64,000 bases of DNA. Origin: Nostocoides_A vanveenii (lineage in GTDB: Bacteria; Actinomycetota; Actinomycetes; Actinomycetales; Dermatophilaceae). Location of the stretch: the NCBI RefSeq assembly GCF_039531165.1, contig NZ_BAAAPN010000051.1:14259-78258 (forward strand), in the 5' to 3' direction. The notes under the pieces are model-generated. The model saw only the letters and a list, made by a program, of their open reading frames with translations. It searched no databases and had not been told where the DNA came from. Below are positions 1 through 7,744 of this stretch, in pieces; the stretch's first letter is position 1, and each line of letters opens with the position of its first letter. A program made the position numbers and the translations under genes.

Positions 1-163
1 CGAGGACGGTGAGCGTGTTGCGGACGACATCGGCGAGCGGCGCATTGCCGCCGACACATGTGACCGCCCGCAGATCAAGGCCCGGGTGCAGGGCCGCGAG
101 CAGCAGGGCGCAGGCATCGTCGACTCCGGTATCGACGTCGAGAACCACCGGGACAGCCGTCAT
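1..163 (-). CDS. Nucleoside hydrolase (inosine-uridine preferring family), N-terminal part, cut by window edge
   Basis: Reading the minus strand from an ATG at 163 gives 54 residues before the window ends. They begin MTAVPVVLDVDTGVDDA and later contain CVGGN. The DTGxDDA motif near the N-terminus is the calcium-binding aspartate cluster of ribonucleoside N-glycosidases (IunH/RihA family), and the GGN turn after the second strand also fits. These enzymes split nucleosides into ribose and base for salvage. The gene is divergent from the GH3 gene that starts at 249. Substrate cannot be assigned from this fragment. The family call is firm; the C-terminal two thirds lie outside the window. Confidence 0.8.
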   Translation of the reverse strand, partial: MTAVPVVLDVDTGVDDACALLLAALHPGLDLRAVTCVGGNAPLADVVRNTLTVL

Positions 164-248
164 GGGGCGCAGCCTATTGCGCCCCAACCCCGCGCCGTGT
201 TGGGGCGTCTACGCTCACGAAGGGATTCGGTCAGAAAGGTTGAGCGGA

Positions 249-1487
249 ATGCGACGAGTCACGAGCGGGCGAGCGGGCGGCATACGGACCGGGAACGGAC
301 GTGGTTGCCGCCGGCGGGTCGCCGGGCTGGTCGCGGGCGGCGGCGCCACAGCCGCTCTGCTCGCCTCCGGCGCCCCGGCGTATGCCGTTCCCGTCGCCTC
401 CGCGAGCACGTCACCGACGTCGAATCTCACGCTCTCCCAACGCTCCTGCGTCAGCGACCTGGTTGCGTCCATGACCGTGAACCAGCGGGTCGGCCAACTG
501 ATCTGGGTCGGTCTGGACGCGTCGGCGGCTCCGTCCGGCGTCGACTCGACCGTGCGGTCCTACGCGCTCGGCGGCGTGGTGCTGCTCGGCGGCTTCCACA
601 GCGGGCGGACCTCGGTGGCCGCGACGACCCATCACCTCTCCGGGCTGGCCGACCCACGCGTGGGACTCTTGGTCTCGGCGGACCAGGAGGGGGGCTATGT
701 CCAGCAATTGCAGGGCTACGGCTTCACCGACCTGCCGACGGCCTTCACCCAGGGCAAGAAGTGGGCGCCCAGCACTCTGGTGACGCAGACCACGACGGTG
801 GCCAAGCAGATGCGCGTCGCCGGGGTCAACGTCAACCTCGCGCCGGTCGCAGACACGGTGAGCAAGTCCTTCATGCCGTACAACCGGCCGATCGGCTACT
901 ACTTCCGCAACTACGACTACTCGGCCGACCGCGTCGCCACCGACGTCAGCACCGTCGTCGCCTCCATGCACGCTGGTGGGGTCGCCGCCACCGTCAAGCA
1001 CTTCCCCGGCCTCGGACGCGTCACGGGCAACACCGACACGTCGGCGACCGGGATCACCGACGACGTGACAGCCGCGACGTCGGGCTATCTCATTCCGTTC
1101 AAGGCCGGCATCGCGGCCGGCGCCGATTTCGTGATGATGAGTTCGGCCTGGTATCCCAAGATCGACTCGACCCGACAGGCGGTTTTTTCGCAGGCGACGA
1201 TCAGCGGTCTGCTGCGCGGATCCATCGGCTACCAGGGCGTCGTCGTCACCGACGACATGGGCAATGCCGTTGCGGTGCAGTCGACTCCGGTGGGCAGTCG
1301 CGCCACGCGCTTCATCACCGCGGGCGGCGACATCATCCTCACCGGCAACCCGGCGACGGTGGGCCCGATGATTTCGGCCATCCTGGCGGCCCGCCAAAAG
1401 AGCCCGTCCTTCGCCGCCAAGGTCGATGCCTCGGTGGCTCGCGTCCTGGCCCTGAAGACCGGGCGCGGTCTGACCACCTGCTCGTGA
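249..1487 (+). CDS. Exported glycoside hydrolase family 3 protein (NagZ/LpqI-like)
   Basis: The reading frame is open upstream, but ATG 249 (MRRVTSGRAGG) is preferred because it is followed by an Arg-rich, Tat-like stretch (CRRRVAGLV), a hydrophobic segment and an AYA cleavage region. The 412-residue product is a single GH3 TIM barrel. It has the usual RVGQL and ADQEGG segments, KHFPGLGR around the middle, and VVTDDMG, whose first Asp is the expected nucleophile. NagZ enzymes carry an Asp-Ser-His acid/base motif after KHFPG; here that place reads NTDTS, so the catalytic dyad is not conserved. The likely substrate is a beta-linked amino sugar, perhaps peptidoglycan-derived, but this is inference. 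It is a paralog of the lipoprotein at 2626-3828, which has the same KHFPG-x-GR and GNTDT segments. It has a signal peptide but no lipobox. Confidence 0.8.
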   Translation: MRRVTSGRAGGIRTGNGRGCRRRVAGLVAGGGATAALLASGAPAYAVPVASASTSPTSNLTLSQRSCVSDLVASMTVNQRVGQLIWVGLDASAAPSGVDSTVRSYALGGVVLLGGFHSGRTSVAATTHHLSGLADPRVGLLVSADQEGGYVQQLQGYGFTDLPTAFTQGKKWAPSTLVTQTTTVAKQMRVAGVNVNLAPVADTVSKSFMPYNRPIGYYFRNYDYSADRVATDVSTVVASMHAGGVAATVKHFPGLGRVTGNTDTSATGITDDVTAATSGYLIPFKAGIAAGADFVMMSSAWYPKIDSTRQAVFSQATISGLLRGSIGYQGVVVTDDMGNAVAVQSTPVGSRATRFITAGGDIILTGNPATVGPMISAILAARQKSPSFAAKVDASVARVLALKTGRGLTTCS

Positions 1488-1522
1488 GAGCGGGGTCAGC
1501 CCGCGCGCAGGTCGTCCGATCA

Positions 1523-1538
1523 GACGCGCAGGCGCGTC
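1523..1538. terminator. Short GC hairpin between convergent genes
   Basis: GACGCGC and GCGCGTC form a perfect 7-bp stem around a 2-nt loop. It lies in the 79-bp gap between the GH3 stop (1487) and the M43 protease stop (1567), where a bidirectional terminator is expected. There is no T tract. Weak evidence. Confidence 0.3.
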
Positions 1539-1566
1539 GCGGTGATCGACCGGCAGACGGGGCCGG

Positions 1567-2481
1567 TCAGGCGCGGAAGGCGACCCACCGCGACTGCATA
1601 CGGGCGATCTGGCCGCTGGTGAACTGGGTCATGCACGCGTCATCGGTGTAGTCCATGAAGTTGGTGATCGGGTCCTTCCCCGCCTGCCGGGCGCACGAGT
1701 CGCGCCCGGTCGGGCAGCCAAAGGCCGCGGACTTCTCGGCCGGCGTGTCGTCGACATAGTCGCCCTTGCCGGTGCACCCGCCCTGGAAGGTGTGGTAGAG
1801 CCCAAACCAGTGCCCGGCCTCATGGGTGGCCGTGTCGCCGAGGTTGTAGGGCGCCGCGGTGCCGCCGGGCAGGGACTGATCGAGCAGGACGACGCCGTCC
1901 ATCACGTCATAGGTCGACTTGGGGAAGGTTGCCCAGCCGAGCAAGCCGCCGCCGAGGTTGGCGCTGTAGAGGTTGAGGTCGGCCTTGGTGCCCTTGCGCA
2001 GCGCCGTCTTCATGTTGCGCTCGGCGGTGGTGCCCGAGGTCAGCCCGTTGTACCAGGTCGCGTTGTTGGTGTAGTCCGTCGCGACCAGCGTGAAGGAGAA
2101 GCCGGTGGCGGCATAGGCGGCGTTGAGGACCGAGATCTGGTTGGCGATCATCGACGAGCTGAGATTGCCCGTGGCGCCGTCGGTGATGACGTGCATGTAG
2201 ACCTTGACGGTGACCGGGGTGAAGGCCGCGCGGCCCCCCTTGGTGGCCAGGGCGGCGGCGAGCCGCGACTCCATGGCGGCGGCCCGGGCGGCCGTGATCT
2301 CGTTCGCGTCCTTGCGGTTGCCGCCCTGAGCGGCCCGGCCGATGTTCACGCTGTCCCTATGCGCGACACAGGCGCTGGGCGTGTCGGTGGCCCCCAGCGG
2401 GCGAGCCTGCGCGGGTGCGCTCACGGCCAGGGCGGCCAGGGTTGCCATCGCGGTGGCGGCGGCGAGTCGACGTGCACTCAT
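1567..2481 (-). CDS. Secreted zinc metalloprotease, M43 (pappalysin-type metzincin)
   Basis: The 304-residue product starts at ATG 2481, preceded by ACGGAGA as ribosome binding site, with a signal peptide (MSARRLAAATAMATLAALA, then APAQA). The frame is open further upstream, but that extension has no signal character. The active site HEAGHWFGLYH is a full metzincin HExxHxxGxxH motif, and NFMDYTDDACM provides the Met-turn. Conserved Cys in the following region (GGCTGKGD, FGCPTGRDSC) are typical of M43 disulfides. It should be an extracellular endopeptidase; the substrate is unknown. It is convergent with one GH3 gene and sits between two GH3 paralogs, with its own 144-bp upstream gap. Confidence 0.85.
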   Translation of the reverse strand: MSARRLAAATAMATLAALAVSAPAQARPLGATDTPSACVAHRDSVNIGRAAQGGNRKDANEITAARAAAMESRLAAALATKGGRAAFTPVTVKVYMHVITDGATGNLSSSMIANQISVLNAAYAATGFSFTLVATDYTNNATWYNGLTSGTTAERNMKTALRKGTKADLNLYSANLGGGLLGWATFPKSTYDVMDGVVLLDQSLPGGTAAPYNLGDTATHEAGHWFGLYHTFQGGCTGKGDYVDDTPAEKSAAFGCPTGRDSCARQAGKDPITNFMDYTDDACMTQFTSGQIARMQSRWVAFRA

Positions 2482-2625
2482 CACTGGTCTCCGTTCGGGA
2501 GGTCTGGCGGGCCGTCCGACGTGGCGGCAGCGCGCGGGTCGCGCGGCCTCGGTGTCGCGCGCAGTCAAGAATGGCGCACTTCCGCCCACTTCTCTACCGA
2601 TCGGTAACGACGGAATGCCGCCGAT

Positions 2626-3828
2626 TCACGAGCAGGTTGTCAGCCCCCGTGCGGTCTTCAACGTGAGCACTCGTGTCACGGCCGCGGCCACCTGATCGGC
2701 GAAGACGGGGTCGGCGGCGGCCTGCGCCAGCACCACCTTGGACATGATTGGTATGTCGCTCGGCCGAGCCGTCAGGACGATGTCACCGCCCGCGGCGATG
2801 AAGCCGGTGGCGCGATTGCCGATGGGGACGGCCGCCACCGCGGCGGCCGCACCGACGTCATCGGTGATGACCACGCCGGCATACCCCAAGCGATCGCGAA
2901 GCAGACCGGTGACGATCGCGGGCGCGAAAAGCGCCTGTCCCTCAGCGATCTTCGGGTAGTTCGCCGAGCTGACCATCACGAAGTCGGCACCCGCCGCTAT
3001 GCCGGCCGCGAAAGGCGCGAGATCGGGATCGGTGACGGTGGCGACGTTGTCGGTGATGCCCGTGCTCGCGGTGTCGGTGTTGCCGGCGATGCGCCCGATG
3101 CCCGGGAAATGCTTGACGGTCGCGGCGACTCCCCCGGCATGCATGCCGTCGATGAAGGCGGTCACCGATTGCGTGACCAACTCGGGGGTGGCGCCGTATT
3201 CGCGGTGATAGCGGCCGATCGGGCCATTGGCCGTGCCGATGTCGGCGGGCACGGTGTCCGCGACCGGAGCGAGGTTGACATTGACGCCGGCGGCGCGCAA
3301 TTCCTCCGCCCAGCCGGTGGCCGAGGTGGTCAGCGCGGCCGAGCCGAGGCCGGACTGCTGTTCGGCGGACGGGATCACGGAGAATCCGGCGCCCTTGAGT
3401 TGCTGGACCTGCCCGCCCTCCTGGTCCGCGGCGACGAAGAGTGCCGGGCCGCTGGCATACGAAGCGACCTGGGAGGCAACCGATTTGACGGTTGCGGCAC
3501 CGGACCAGCCGCCGAGGAAAATCACCCCACCCGCGCCATAGGTCGCGACCGCAGTCTTGACGCCGGGTGCGCCCGACGCGGGTTCCAGACCGACCATGAG
3601 CAACTGGCCGACCCGCGCGCGATTGCTCATCCCGGCGGCGAGTTTGGCTATGCACGCCGCCCTGGCGTCGACGGTCGCCGACGGCGGGGTGGAGGTGCTC
3701 GGCGTATCCGTGGCGGCTGTCGTCGCCGACGCGCTCGGCGTCGCGCCGGTGCGCGCCTCCTGGGCGGGCGAGGTGCAGGCCGCGAGCGCCACGGCGGCCG
3801 CGACGATGACCGTATGCCGTGCCCTCAC
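2626..3828 (-). CDS. GH3-family lipoprotein (LpqI/NagZ-like)
   Basis: The GTG start at 3828 overlaps the tsaD stop as GTGA. This start yields a classic lipoprotein signal, VRARHTVIVAAAVALAAC, with lipobox LAAC, so the protein should be anchored outside the membrane. The next 50 residues are a Thr/Ser/Ala/Pro-rich linker, followed by a GH3 barrel with RVGQLLMVGLE, KHFPGIGR, GNTDT and VITDDVG (predicted nucleophile Asp). As in the paralog at 249-1487, the NagZ Asp-Ser-His triplet is absent. The product has 400 residues. LpqI of mycobacteria is a GH3 N-acetylglucosaminidase in cell wall recycling; similar use here is inference. It is the last gene of a seven-gene overlapping operon. Confidence 0.85.
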   Translation of the reverse strand: MRARHTVIVAAAVALAACTSPAQEARTGATPSASATTAATDTPSTSTPPSATVDARAACIAKLAAGMSNRARVGQLLMVGLEPASGAPGVKTAVATYGAGGVIFLGGWSGAATVKSVASQVASYASGPALFVAADQEGGQVQQLKGAGFSVIPSAEQQSGLGSAALTTSATGWAEELRAAGVNVNLAPVADTVPADIGTANGPIGRYHREYGATPELVTQSVTAFIDGMHAGGVAATVKHFPGIGRIAGNTDTASTGITDNVATVTDPDLAPFAAGIAAGADFVMVSSANYPKIAEGQALFAPAIVTGLLRDRLGYAGVVITDDVGAAAAVAAVPIGNRATGFIAAGGDIVLTARPSDIPIMSKVVLAQAAADPVFADQVAAAVTRVLTLKTARGLTTCS

Positions 3829-4868
3829 GCCCGCACCTCGGTCACCGGCATCGAGGAATCCGCCGGGAGGGAGAGTTGGGAAGGTTCGCGCCCGCGCATC
3901 ACGAACTGCGCGCCGAGTGCGGCCACCATTGCGCCGTTGTCGGTGCACAGCCCGGGACGCGGCACCCGCAACCGGATGCCCGCGGCATCCGCGCGCTCCT
4001 GGGCCAGGGCGCGCAGGCGGGAGTTCGCCGCCACGCCGCCGCCGATCTGCATGTCCTGGACGCCGTGCTCGACGCAGGCGCGAATCGCCTTGCGGGTCAG
4101 GACATCGACGACGGCTTCCTGGAAGGACGCCGCGACCTCGGCGACGGGGACGGTGCGTCCGGCGCGGCGTTCGGTCTCGACCCAGCGGGCGACCGCGGTC
4201 TTGAGGCCGGAGAAGGAGAAGTCGAAGCGGTGCCTTTCGAGATCGCGCCCGGTCGTCAGACCGCGGGGGAAGTCGATGGTGATCTCACCATCGCGGGCGG
4301 CCCGATCGATGTGTGGTCCGCCGGGGAAGGGCAGGCCGAGCACGCGGGCGACCTTGTCGAAGGCCTCGCCCGCGGCATCGTCGATTGTCGCCCCGAGCGG
4401 TTGCACATCGCCGGTGACGTCGGGGACCAACAACAACGAGGAGTGCCCACCCGACACGAGCATCGCGAGCACCGGCTCCGGCAGCGGCCCGTGCTCGACG
4501 ATGTCGACGGCAACATGCGCGGCGAGGTGGTTGACGCCATAGATCGGCTTGCCGAGCGCCAGGGCGAGAGCCTTGGCGGAGGCCACCCCGACCATCAGGG
4601 CGCCGGCAAGGCCCGGGCCCGCGGTGACGGCGATCGCGTCGAGGTCGTCGAGGCGGACACCCGCGCCCGCACAGGCCCGCTCGATGGTCGGCACCATCGC
4701 TTCGAGGTGGGCCCGGCTGGCAACCTCGGGGACGACTCCACCGAATCGGGCGTGCTCATCGACACTGCTCGCGATGGCGTCGACGAGGAGAGTCTCACCC
4801 CGGACGATGCCGACGCCGGTCTCGTCGCAGGAGGTCTCGATGCCGAGCACCAGTGGTTCGTCGCTCAT
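3825..4868 (-). CDS. tsaD: tRNA N6-threonylcarbamoyladenosine transferase TsaD
   Basis: TsaD moves the threonylcarbamoyl group from TC-AMP onto A37 of ANN-decoding tRNAs, working with TsaB and TsaE. The 347-residue product begins MSDEPLVLGIETSCDETGVG, the family N-terminus. It has the metal-binding histidines in GVNHLAAHVAVD and the ASKH-fold glycine-rich segments LVSGGHSSLLL and FSFSGLKTAV. Length and motifs are normal. The start ATG overlaps the rimI stop by 4 nt, and the stop overlaps the GH3 lipoprotein start by 4 nt. tsaE, tsaB, rimI and tsaD all sit in this operon, so the complete TC-transfer set except TsaC is present. Confidence 0.97.
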   Translation of the reverse strand: MSDEPLVLGIETSCDETGVGIVRGETLLVDAIASSVDEHARFGGVVPEVASRAHLEAMVPTIERACAGAGVRLDDLDAIAVTAGPGLAGALMVGVASAKALALALGKPIYGVNHLAAHVAVDIVEHGPLPEPVLAMLVSGGHSSLLLVPDVTGDVQPLGATIDDAAGEAFDKVARVLGLPFPGGPHIDRAARDGEITIDFPRGLTTGRDLERHRFDFSFSGLKTAVARWVETERRAGRTVPVAEVAASFQEAVVDVLTRKAIRACVEHGVQDMQIGGGVAANSRLRALAQERADAAGIRLRVPRPGLCTDNGAMVAALGAQFVMRGREPSQLSLPADSSMPVTEVRA

Positions 4869-5365
4869 CGGTCCTCCTTGTCCGTGGTCACCGAATCACT
4901 TTGGGGGAAAAGGAGTTTGCGCATCACCAAGGCATCGACGTCGCCGGGCTGGTAGTAGCGCCGACGGGTCTGGATCGTCTCGAAGCCGGCGCCGCGATAG
5001 AGCCCGATGGCGGCGATGTTGTCGGCTCGGACCTCCAGGAGGACAGCGTCGGCGCCCTCGCGGACGGCCCGGCCGATCAACTCCCCCAACAGGATGCGCC
5101 CGATGCCCCGGCCACCGACCCTGGGCGAGACGCCGATGGTCATGACGTCCGCGGTGTCACCACCGTGATCGATCCCCGCATAGCCGACCACCGAATCAGC
5201 CACGCGCGCAACGACATACTCCCGCCGAGGGCGTGCGGCGAGTTCGGCCCACCAGGTCGCGAGCGACCACCCGTCAGCCGGGAAGAGCAGGCGTTCGAGT
5301 GCGTCGACGTCGTCGAGGTCGGTCCAGGACATCGGCCGCACGTCCACAGCGGCCTCGGCGATCAC
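4865..5365 (-). CDS. rimI: Ribosomal protein S18-alanine N-acetyltransferase RimI
   Basis: A 166-residue single-domain GNAT acetyltransferase. The acetyl-CoA loop is visible as IGVSPRVGGRGIGRILL (R/QxxGxG/A pattern), followed by LEVRADNIAAIGLYRGAGFE, the RimI signature with the late Tyr. RimI acetylates the N-terminal alanine of S18 and is commonly encoded between tsaB and tsaD, exactly as here. Both ends overlap neighbours by 4 nt. Placement and motif together make RimI the best call; a different protein N-acetyltransferase cannot be excluded from sequence alone. Confidence 0.9.
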   Translation of the reverse strand: MIAEAAVDVRPMSWTDLDDVDALERLLFPADGWSLATWWAELAARPRREYVVARVADSVVGYAGIDHGGDTADVMTIGVSPRVGGRGIGRILLGELIGRAVREGADAVLLEVRADNIAAIGLYRGAGFETIQTRRRYYQPGDVDALVMRKLLFPQSDSVTTDKEDR

Positions 5366-6051
5366 GACGTGCCGCCATCGGCGAGTGCGGACTTCGGAGT
5401 GCCCGGCTCGTGCGCGTCGGGGCGGCGCAGATAGAGCGGAGTGGGCGGGATCGGGTCGCCCGCCAGCAGGTGACGGATCGCCACCGCACCCAGGGTCGCC
5501 GCCGAGACGTCAAGCGGGAGAGCGGCATTCGGGAGCAGCTCGGGGTAGAGAACTGCGCCTCGCCCGATGGCCGGCAGCGCGCGGACCTCGGCTGGCAGTT
5601 CCGCGGGCCGGCCGACGGACGGCTCGCTGCGACGGACGGCGAAGCCGGCGGACACGGCATACCGGGCCCAGTAGACCTCCGTGCGCCGCGCGTCCGTGGC
5701 AACGACGACATCGGCGGGCTCGGGGTGGGCATCGGCATACGCCTGGGCGAGCGCATCGAGCGAGCAGACGCCGTGCACGGGGATGCCCAGGGCATAGCCC
5801 ACGGTCACCGCGGTCACGATGCCCACGCGCAGGCCAGTGAACGGCCCGGGGCCGATGCCGACGGCGATGTGCGTCAGGTCGCGCGCCTCGATCCGACTGC
5901 GCTGCAGGACATCGGCGACGGCGGGCGCCAAGGCTTCGGTATGCCGGCGTGCGTCGATCACGGCCACTTCGGCGAGGGTCGTGCTCTGGTCGCACACGGC
6001 GGCGGTGATCGCGGACGTCGCGGTGTCGATGGCAAGGAGGCGCACGATCAC
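5362..6051 (-). CDS. tsaB: tRNA threonylcarbamoyladenosine biosynthesis protein TsaB
   Basis: TsaB is the inactive ASKHA paralog that dimerises with TsaD in tRNA A37 t6A synthesis. The 229-residue product starts MIVRLLAIDTATSAITAAV. It contains the typical VAVGIGPGPFTGLRVGIVTA segment at about 65-90 and VVATDARRTEVYWARY in the middle. TsaB lacks the metal-binding histidines of TsaD, as expected. It is flanked by tsaE upstream and rimI downstream, with 4-nt overlaps on both sides. Confidence 0.95.
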   Translation of the reverse strand: MIVRLLAIDTATSAITAAVCDQSTTLAEVAVIDARRHTEALAPAVADVLQRSRIEARDLTHIAVGIGPGPFTGLRVGIVTAVTVGYALGIPVHGVCSLDALAQAYADAHPEPADVVVATDARRTEVYWARYAVSAGFAVRRSEPSVGRPAELPAEVRALPAIGRGAVLYPELLPNAALPLDVSAATLGAVAIRHLLAGDPIPPTPLYLRRPDAHEPGTPKSALADGGTS

Positions 6052-6560
6052 CCGCCGATCTCATCGCCGGCGCAGTCCGCGACCAGCGCCGTGAGCGCCT
6101 GCCGCAGGGCTGGCGACGTCCAGCGGTCCCCGACGCTCCTCAGCCTCAGGGTGCGGACCTCGGTGTCCGGGTCGGCGCTCAGGTGGAGCGCGAGGTGGCT
6201 GTCGGCGAGGTCCTCGGCCAGGCCCTCCCCCCACTCCACGACCGTCACGCAATCGGCGATGTCGGCGTCGAGGTCGAGATCGTCGAGTTCCACGGTGGAG
6301 CCGAGGCGATAGGCATCGACGTGGACGAGCGCGGGTCCCTCGCCGAGTGCCGGGTGGAGACGCGCGATGACGAAGGTCGGTGAGGTCACCGCGCCCCGGA
6401 CGTTCAGGCCCGCGCCGATGCCCTGAGTGAGGGTGGTCTTGCCGGCCCCGAGATCGCCGGTGAGGATGATCAGGTCGCCAGCGCGCAGGAGCACCGCGAG
6501 GGCCCGGCCGAGGCCGGTGACGTCCTCGGGGCGGGGCAGGGTGACGGTGCCGGTGGTCAT
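6048..6560 (-). CDS. tsaE: tRNA threonylcarbamoyladenosine biosynthesis ATPase TsaE
   Basis: ATG at 6560 is chosen because it overlaps the upstream hydrolase stop by 4 nt; the same frame is open far upstream only as a shadow of the hydrolase gene. The 170-residue P-loop ATPase has Walker A GDLGAGKTTL at about 40, TSPTF after it (the switch-like TSPT motif of TsaE), HVDAYRL in the middle, and VEWGEGL, the TsaE C-terminal signature. It drives turnover of the TsaBD complex. The gene precedes tsaB directly (4-nt overlap). Confidence 0.95.
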   Translation of the reverse strand: MTTGTVTLPRPEDVTGLGRALAVLLRAGDLIILTGDLGAGKTTLTQGIGAGLNVRGAVTSPTFVIARLHPALGEGPALVHVDAYRLGSTVELDDLDLDADIADCVTVVEWGEGLAEDLADSHLALHLSADPDTEVRTLRLRSVGDRWTSPALRQALTALVADCAGDEIGG

Positions 6561-7744
6561 CGCGCCGCTGCCCTGGCCCGGGACGCACGGGGGGTCCTGC
6601 TGCCGCGAGCCTTGGCCACCGCACGGCGCCGAGCGATATCGGTGACCTTGCGTTTGCGTTGACCCGTGACGGCCGGATGGTCGACCAGCGCCCGATCGAT
6701 CAGCGCGAGCAGGTTGGCGTTGACGAGTGCCGGGTGCTCGAGCATGACCAGGTGACCGGCATCGGTGATGACGACGTGCTCGCATCCCGGGAGCGCGTCG
6801 ACGATCGCCTGACTGTGCTCGGGCGGGGTGAGCCGGTCCTCCTCCCCATTGATCACCAGGGTGTCGATGCCGGCGAAGGCGGCCAGGGCGGCCTGCTTGT
6901 CGTGGCTCTCCAGCGTCGGCAGGAAGGCGGCAACGACGGTGAGGTCGGTGCCGAGCAGCATGTCCGCGGCATACCGGACAGTCTCCTGCGAGACCGGCGA
7001 GCCGAAGGAGAAGCGATCGACAAGCGCCGACTCGAGGTCTCGGCCGAGGATCCGGGCACGCCGCCAAACTCCCTGCCGGGCAGCAATATTCGCGAGCACA
7101 CCGGGACCGTTGCGAAGGACGGCAGCACCGAGATGCCGGCCGAAACCGGTGGTGATCAGCCCGTCGCCGCCGGCCGTCGTGGCCAGGAAAGCCGCCGCGA
7201 TCACGCGCTCGTGGATCACCATCGGGTGCTGATCGGCCAGCGCCATCACGGTCATCCCGCCCATCGAATGTCCCACGAGCATGAGCGGGGAGGTCGGGGT
7301 GGTGGCGGCGATGACGGCGTGCAGGTCTCGGCCGAGTTGATCGATGGTGTCGTTCGCGATGTCCCCGTGGGCGGACTGTCCGTGCCCGCGCTGGTCGTAA
7401 CACACCACGCGGTAGCCGGCCTCGACCAGGGCACGGCGTTGGTGGATCCAGCAGCCCAGGGCCAGACAGTAGCCGTGGGCGAAGACCACCGTCGGCCCGG
7501 TCTCGCTGCCCACCGGCTCGTCGACCTCGACGTGCAGGCTCAGCCCGTCATCCGTAGTCACGGCGAGGATCGCGTCGGGGATCCAGTCAAAGGGGTGCGC
7601 GGCGCCGACCTCGGCGCCGTCGATCCCGTCGAGGCGCTGGCGCTGCAACGTGGCGCGGCGAGCCATCGCCCCGCCCGCGCTGACCGCCCCGGCCGCAACA
7701 GCGAGCCCTAGGCCCGCGGCTGTCAGGCCGCGGCTTCGGCTCAT
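6557..7744 (-). CDS. Alpha/beta hydrolase, membrane-anchored
   Basis: ATG 7744 overlaps the alr stop (ATGA) and gives a 395-residue protein. Residues about 6-30 form one hydrophobic segment (GLGLAVAAGAVSAGGAMA) that could be an uncleaved anchor or signal. The fold shows the oxyanion segment VVFAHGYCL, the nucleophile elbow VGHSMGGM, an acidic residue in INGEEDRLTPP, and the histidine in TDAGHLVMLEHP, so all triad members are present. A basic C-terminal tail follows (KRKVTDIARRRAVAKARG). Hydrolases of this type sit between alr and tsaE in many actinobacteria, but no substrate is known to me. Cotranscribed with alr upstream and tsaE downstream. Confidence 0.85.
   Translation of the reverse strand: MSRSRGLTAAGLGLAVAAGAVSAGGAMARRATLQRQRLDGIDGAEVGAAHPFDWIPDAILAVTTDDGLSLHVEVDEPVGSETGPTVVFAHGYCLALGCWIHQRRALVEAGYRVVCYDQRGHGQSAHGDIANDTIDQLGRDLHAVIAATTPTSPLMLVGHSMGGMTVMALADQHPMVIHERVIAAAFLATTAGGDGLITTGFGRHLGAAVLRNGPGVLANIAARQGVWRRARILGRDLESALVDRFSFGSPVSQETVRYAADMLLGTDLTVVAAFLPTLESHDKQAALAAFAGIDTLVINGEEDRLTPPEHSQAIVDALPGCEHVVITDAGHLVMLEHPALVNANLLALIDRALVDHPAVTGQRKRKVTDIARRRAVAKARGSRTPRASRARAAAR

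Noticed and set aside
411..1397. 328-codon minus-strand frame opposite the GH3 gene
   Set aside because: Composition is His/Arg/Asp-rich shadow coding; the GH3 frame has all family motifs.
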